Shown here: positions 6,952 to 9,112 of the stretch, piece by piece
Layout: each line of letters begins with the position of its first letter
How positions within the stretch are numbered: the stretch's first letter is position 1
Assembly (NCBI GenBank): GCA_964346245.1
Contig: CAYFUF010000046.1
Span: 1-9,112 of the forward strand
Direction of reading: 5' to 3'
From: CAYFUF01 sp964346245
Lineage (GTDB): Bacteria > Bacillota > Clostridia > Tissierellales > Peptoniphilaceae
Length of the DNA stretch: 9,112 nt
The notes under the pieces: generated by a model
The model's database searches: none
What the model saw: only the letters and a program-made list of their open reading frames with translations
What the model was told of the DNA's origin: nothing
Made by a program: the position numbers and the translations under genes

Positions 6952-6971
6952 AACAAATCGAACTTTTTGTT
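6952..6971. promoter_or_regulatory. Candidate operator in the pot leader
   Basis: AACAAA (6952-6957) and TTTGTT (6966-6971) are exact inverted arms around an 8-base spacer, about 15-35 bases downstream of the predicted transcription start. This is a reasonable place for the XRE-cupin regulator to bind and act on its own operon. The arms are AT-rich and short, so chance is possible. Confidence 0.35.
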
Positions 6972-6992
6972 TATTATATTAAACTCTAGAAT

Positions 6993-7020
6993 ATTATAAG
7001 GGAAAGGGAATAAATTTCAA
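6993..7020 (-). promoter_or_regulatory. Sigma-A-type promoter of the pot operon
   Basis: On the minus strand TTGAAA (7015-7020, one mismatch to TTGACA) and a perfect TATAAT (6993-6998) are separated by 16 bases. Transcription would start near 6986, leaving a leader of about 85 bases before the regulator's ATG. It is the only strong promoter ahead of the regulator and potABCD, and no others are seen inside the operon. Confidence 0.8.
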
Positions 7021-7041
7021 GACCTTTAGTTAATTATTGCA

Positions 7042-7074
7042 GCCCCCCAAACTCTTGGGCCATGGTCGGGGGGC
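7042..7074. other. GC-only inverted repeat next to the pot promoter
   Basis: GCCCCCC (7042-7048) and GGGGGGC (7068-7074) form a 7-bp stem of only G-C pairs with a 19-base loop. On the minus strand it lies between the adhesin/gap side and the pot promoter, where a terminator would be useful, but only TGCAATAATTAAC follows and no T-run. It may be a weak terminator or part of the repeat patch. Confidence 0.4.
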
Positions 7075-7085
7075 AAAGCGGCTCG

Positions 7086-7160
7086 GGGCATGGCCCTTTG
7101 CGTCCCAAGGCGTCCCAGGCGGGGCGAGGGCATGGCCCTTCGCGTCCCAATCCGTCCCAG
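7086..7160. repeat. GC-rich direct repeat, 42-bp period
   Basis: The 33-base blocks 7086-7118 and 7128-7160 match except at 3 positions, with a 9-base G/C-rich spacer. A more degenerate relative may lie just to the left (7057-7085). Each copy holds GGGCATGGCCC, which can fold as a 4-bp hairpin, and two GCGTCCCA-like motifs. Composition is much richer in G and C than the neighbouring pot leader. The repeat runs to the edge of the assembly gap, so more copies may be hidden there. No open frame with a ribosome site is present, so I treat it as non-coding. Confidence 0.75.
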
Positions 7161-7166
7161 AGTGCT

Positions 7167-7266
7167 NNNNNNNNNNNNNNNNNNNNNNNNNNNNNNNNNN
7201 NNNNNNNNNNNNNNNNNNNNNNNNNNNNNNNNNNNNNNNNNNNNNNNNNNNNNNNNNNNNNNNNNN
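7167..7266. other. Assembly gap of 100 N
   Basis: The run is exactly 100 N, the usual placeholder for a gap of unknown length. It separates the Pro/Glu linker of the adhesin from the GC-rich repeat patch. The adhesin's further repeats, wall-sorting signal and stop codon should lie here if the scaffold join is correct. Confidence 0.98.
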
Positions 7267-7506
7267 TTCTGGCTCAGTTGGCTCTTCTGGTTCAGCTGGC
7301 TTTTCAACCAAAGTGTTAGTCAGCTTAAAGCCGGTCTCGGCATTACCTGTAATTGCAGTTGTGTAACCATCAACAGCAACTTCCTCGATGGTGTAGGCAA
7401 TCTTCTGACCATCCTTGAACTCGTCGAGGTCAGTGAAGGTGTCTGTCCATTCTCCCTCTGCACTCAGGATTCGAGTCCTGCCTGTATCTTCCCCATCAGC
7501 AAGCAG
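7267..7506 (-). pseudogene. In-frame continuation of the adhesin beyond the amber codon: rest of Cna_B domain and Pro/Glu linker
   Basis: These 80 codons are in the same frame as the adhesin upstream and directly follow its TAG. They complete the Cna_B fold: LLADGEDTGRT, EWTDTFTDLDEF, then AYTIEEVAVDGYTT and FKLTNT. The Glu of IEEV and the Asn of TNT are the expected catalytic acid and acceptor of the internal isopeptide bond whose Lys lies before the TAG. A wall-spanning type linker (EKPAEPEEPTEPE) then runs into the gap. There is no start codon with a ribosome site, so this part is made only by readthrough or if the TAG is an error. Confidence 0.82.
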
Positions 7507-9112
7507 CTAAACGCTTACGGACTCGGGACGGAGACCGTCTTGGTCATTTTGGTCGTTCCAGACCTTGGTTACATCAATGGAGATAGGCTCGGGCTCCACA
7601 GCTTTGGTATTCAACACGCGGAAAATCTTGCCGCTGGTATCGCCTTCTGTAATAGTGAATTCGCCCAGTGCGTTGCCTGAGCTGCCCTCGGGAATGAAGG
7701 TGGTGCCATCTGCTGCATCCAATTTGATGATTAAAACTTCGCCCTGGCCGAGCGTTGCAGAAGCTGAACCAGGATTAATGCTTTGATAGCTGGTCGAACT
7801 ACCGGTTGCTAGGTTGCCGTTCCCATCCGTAAGGGACACGGTTGCCGTATTCTTGAGCGTTAATGGAAAGTCAACCTTGGAGTTGTCCGTCCGATAAGTA
7901 ATGCGGAAGTAGACAACTTTACCGCCAACGGCATTGCCCTCGCCATTCAAGCGGTTAAGGATAGGGTCGGCAGCCAATTTTTCGGGCCATAAATCCGTCG
8001 TCTTCAAACCCGGCACATCCTTGTTGGATGGCGATCCTAGGTTAACCAAGAGCGTGTTATCTCCGGTCGCAGCATCCACGTAGACCCCGTAGTTAAAGGT
8101 TGTTTCCTGCACGCGTACACGGAATTGGTCTAGACTTTCACCCGTATTTTGAGTCAAAAGGGTCATATGCGTAGGCACTAGGTTTGTGCTGGCAGCAAGA
8201 TATACCTTGCCCCAAAACTCAGGTTGCAAAGGGGAATAGGTACCATTTGCATTGGTTAGGTAACCCGGCATGGCCGCTGAAATCTGAAGTGAACCTGGAA
8301 GTAGTGTGCCATACACCCCATCTGGCAAAGTATCTTCAAACAGGACGTTGTTCCAGGTGTTCTGCGCAGCAGATGCGCTAACACCAGACACACCTTCTGG
8401 CAGGGCCAAGGAAGTGCCATTGGAATGGTAGAGGGCCTTCGTAATCTGATTTCCTACGGTGATGGAATAGTTTCCAGAATACTTAGAGCCTGGCAAATCC
8501 AATAAGGTGTCGGTGCCATAGCAACTCTTAACTGTCTTTTCCGAAGCCCATCCATCGACTGCAGCATCAGGGATTGGATTATCCGAGAAGATGACCCGTA
8601 GGGTGTTGATGCCAAGCTTTAGCTTATCCGCCGTTATGGTAATCAGCTGCTCTTGGTCATTAGTAATCTCAATATTTTCTACAGATCCATCGCCATAGAC
8701 AACTTGAATGGTTAGAATCTTAGGATCTGGAACTTGGGTCGTTCCTGCATTCACCTTGGCAAGGAGCTTAAAGGCGTTGTCCGCACTGACATCCGTAACG
8801 ATTCCGCCGGATGTAAAGCCCGCTGGCTCTTGCAGAGTCAGACTGCCAAGGCCGGACGAGGTCCATGCAAATCGATACTCCTTCTTCAACCAAGTGAGGT
8901 CTTTCTTGGCATCCCCCACAGTCAAGGTCTTTACCACATTCTCCGTGGTGCTGGACAAATCTTTTGCTCTAAGGCGGTCAGCGCCCGAGTCGATAGCAAA
9001 GCTAACAAAAGTAGATTGCAGCTCTTCCGCCTTCTCGTTCAGCGTAATCGTAATCTCGTTCTGGTCGAATTTCAATTCGCCGATGACGTTGCCCTCCCCA
9101 TCACGAACGCTC
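7507..9112 (-). CDS. Large Cna_B-type cell-surface adhesin, partial (5' end outside window, amber stop inside Cna_B domain)
   Basis: The frame is open from the right edge to TAG 7507-7509, giving 534 residues that begin inside the protein; the Leu codon at 9075 is not a start. The visible part is rich in Thr, Ser, Gly, Asn and Asp with beta-strand-like alternation (KFDQNEITITLNEKAEELQS, ITADKLKLGINTLRVIFSDN), as in MSCRAMM-like and pilin-like wall proteins. It has a single Cys (KSCYGTD), unusual for an exported wall protein. At the end a Cna_B domain begins (ISIDVTKVWNDQNDQDGLRP) with its likely isopeptide Lys in VTKVW, and is cut by the TAG after PESVSV. Related Cna_B domains commonly read V-Q-L-L or V-K-L-L here, so TAG stands in place of CAG or AAG. 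The protein should be secreted and wall-anchored, but signal peptide and sorting motif lie outside the visible sequence. Its ligand is unknown. Confidence 0.85.
   Translation of the reverse strand, partial: SVRDGEGNVIGELKFDQNEITITLNEKAEELQSTFVSFAIDSGADRLRAKDLSSTTENVVKTLTVGDAKKDLTWLKKEYRFAWTSSGLGSLTLQEPAGFTSGGIVTDVSADNAFKLLAKVNAGTTQVPDPKILTIQVVYGDGSVENIEITNDQEQLITITADKLKLGINTLRVIFSDNPIPDAAVDGWASEKTVKSCYGTDTLLDLPGSKYSGNYSITVGNQITKALYHSNGTSLALPEGVSGVSASAAQNTWNNVLFEDTLPDGVYGTLLPGSLQISAAMPGYLTNANGTYSPLQPEFWGKVYLAASTNLVPTHMTLLTQNTGESLDQFRVRVQETTFNYGVYVDAATGDNTLLVNLGSPSNKDVPGLKTTDLWPEKLAADPILNRLNGEGNAVGGKVVYFRITYRTDNSKVDFPLTLKNTATVSLTDGNGNLATGSSTSYQSINPGSASATLGQGEVLIIKLDAADGTTFIPEGSSGNALGEFTITEGDTSGKIFRVLNTKAVEPEPISIDVTKVWNDQNDQDGLRPESVSV

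Noticed and set aside
7086..7160. CRISPR-like array
   Set aside because: Only two copies are visible, the spacer is 9 bases, and no cas gene is present.
7507..7509. TAG reassigned to glutamine in this genome
   Set aside because: TAG terminates potD (2631-2633), the regulator (6363-6365) and the small membrane protein (874-876), so the standard code holds.
7026..7680. Open frames crossing the N run on both strands
   Set aside because: They are open only because N is not read as a stop; the codons within the gap are unknown.

Overview
The window looks like low- to mid-GC Bacillota, most likely a lactic-acid-group coccus. The Aerococcaceae-like placement is only a guess. The reasons are strong AGGAGG ribosome sites, a PotD lipoprotein, a sortase signal ending in a lysine/arginine tail, a Cna_B-type adhesin, and a cupin-linked XRE regulator ahead of potABCD. 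Every gene I can support is on the minus strand, so transcription runs from right to left. A run of exactly 100 N at 7167-7266 marks a scaffold join, so this is a draft assembly and the single-base lesions below must be read with that in mind.

Right part (7267-9112): the partial 3' portion of a large cell-wall adhesin. Beta-rich domains are followed by a Cna_B domain that is interrupted by an in-frame amber codon, then a Pro/Glu linker that runs into the gap. The wall-anchor end is not visible. Left of the gap (7041-7166) is a short GC-rich repeat patch with a 42-bp period.

Centre (2631-7020): a complete spermidine/putrescine import operon. It has a TTGAAA/TATAAT promoter, an XRE-cupin regulator, then potA (ATPase), potB and potC (permeases) and potD (lipid-anchored binding protein). 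The genes overlap or nearly touch and each has a usable ribosome site. The regulator probably senses polyamine and sets expression of the importer.

Left part (1-2661): the potD stop codon is met directly by the headless remains of a coiled-coil, sortase-anchored surface protein with a single frameshift, and an 18-nt tandem duplication sits at the junction. A strong terminator at 1455-1487 closes this transcription unit. Then come a small membrane protein split by a frameshift (874-1240) and the start of a Gln/Gly/Asn/Tyr-rich protein (1-766) with 30-nt tandem repeats, which runs off the left edge.

I see no complete new defence, mobile or RNA system. The most notable points are the broken reading frames confined to surface or membrane proteins beside an intact pot operon, the potD/coiled-coil junction, the amber codon inside the Cna_B fold, and the ordered repeats of the low-complexity protein.
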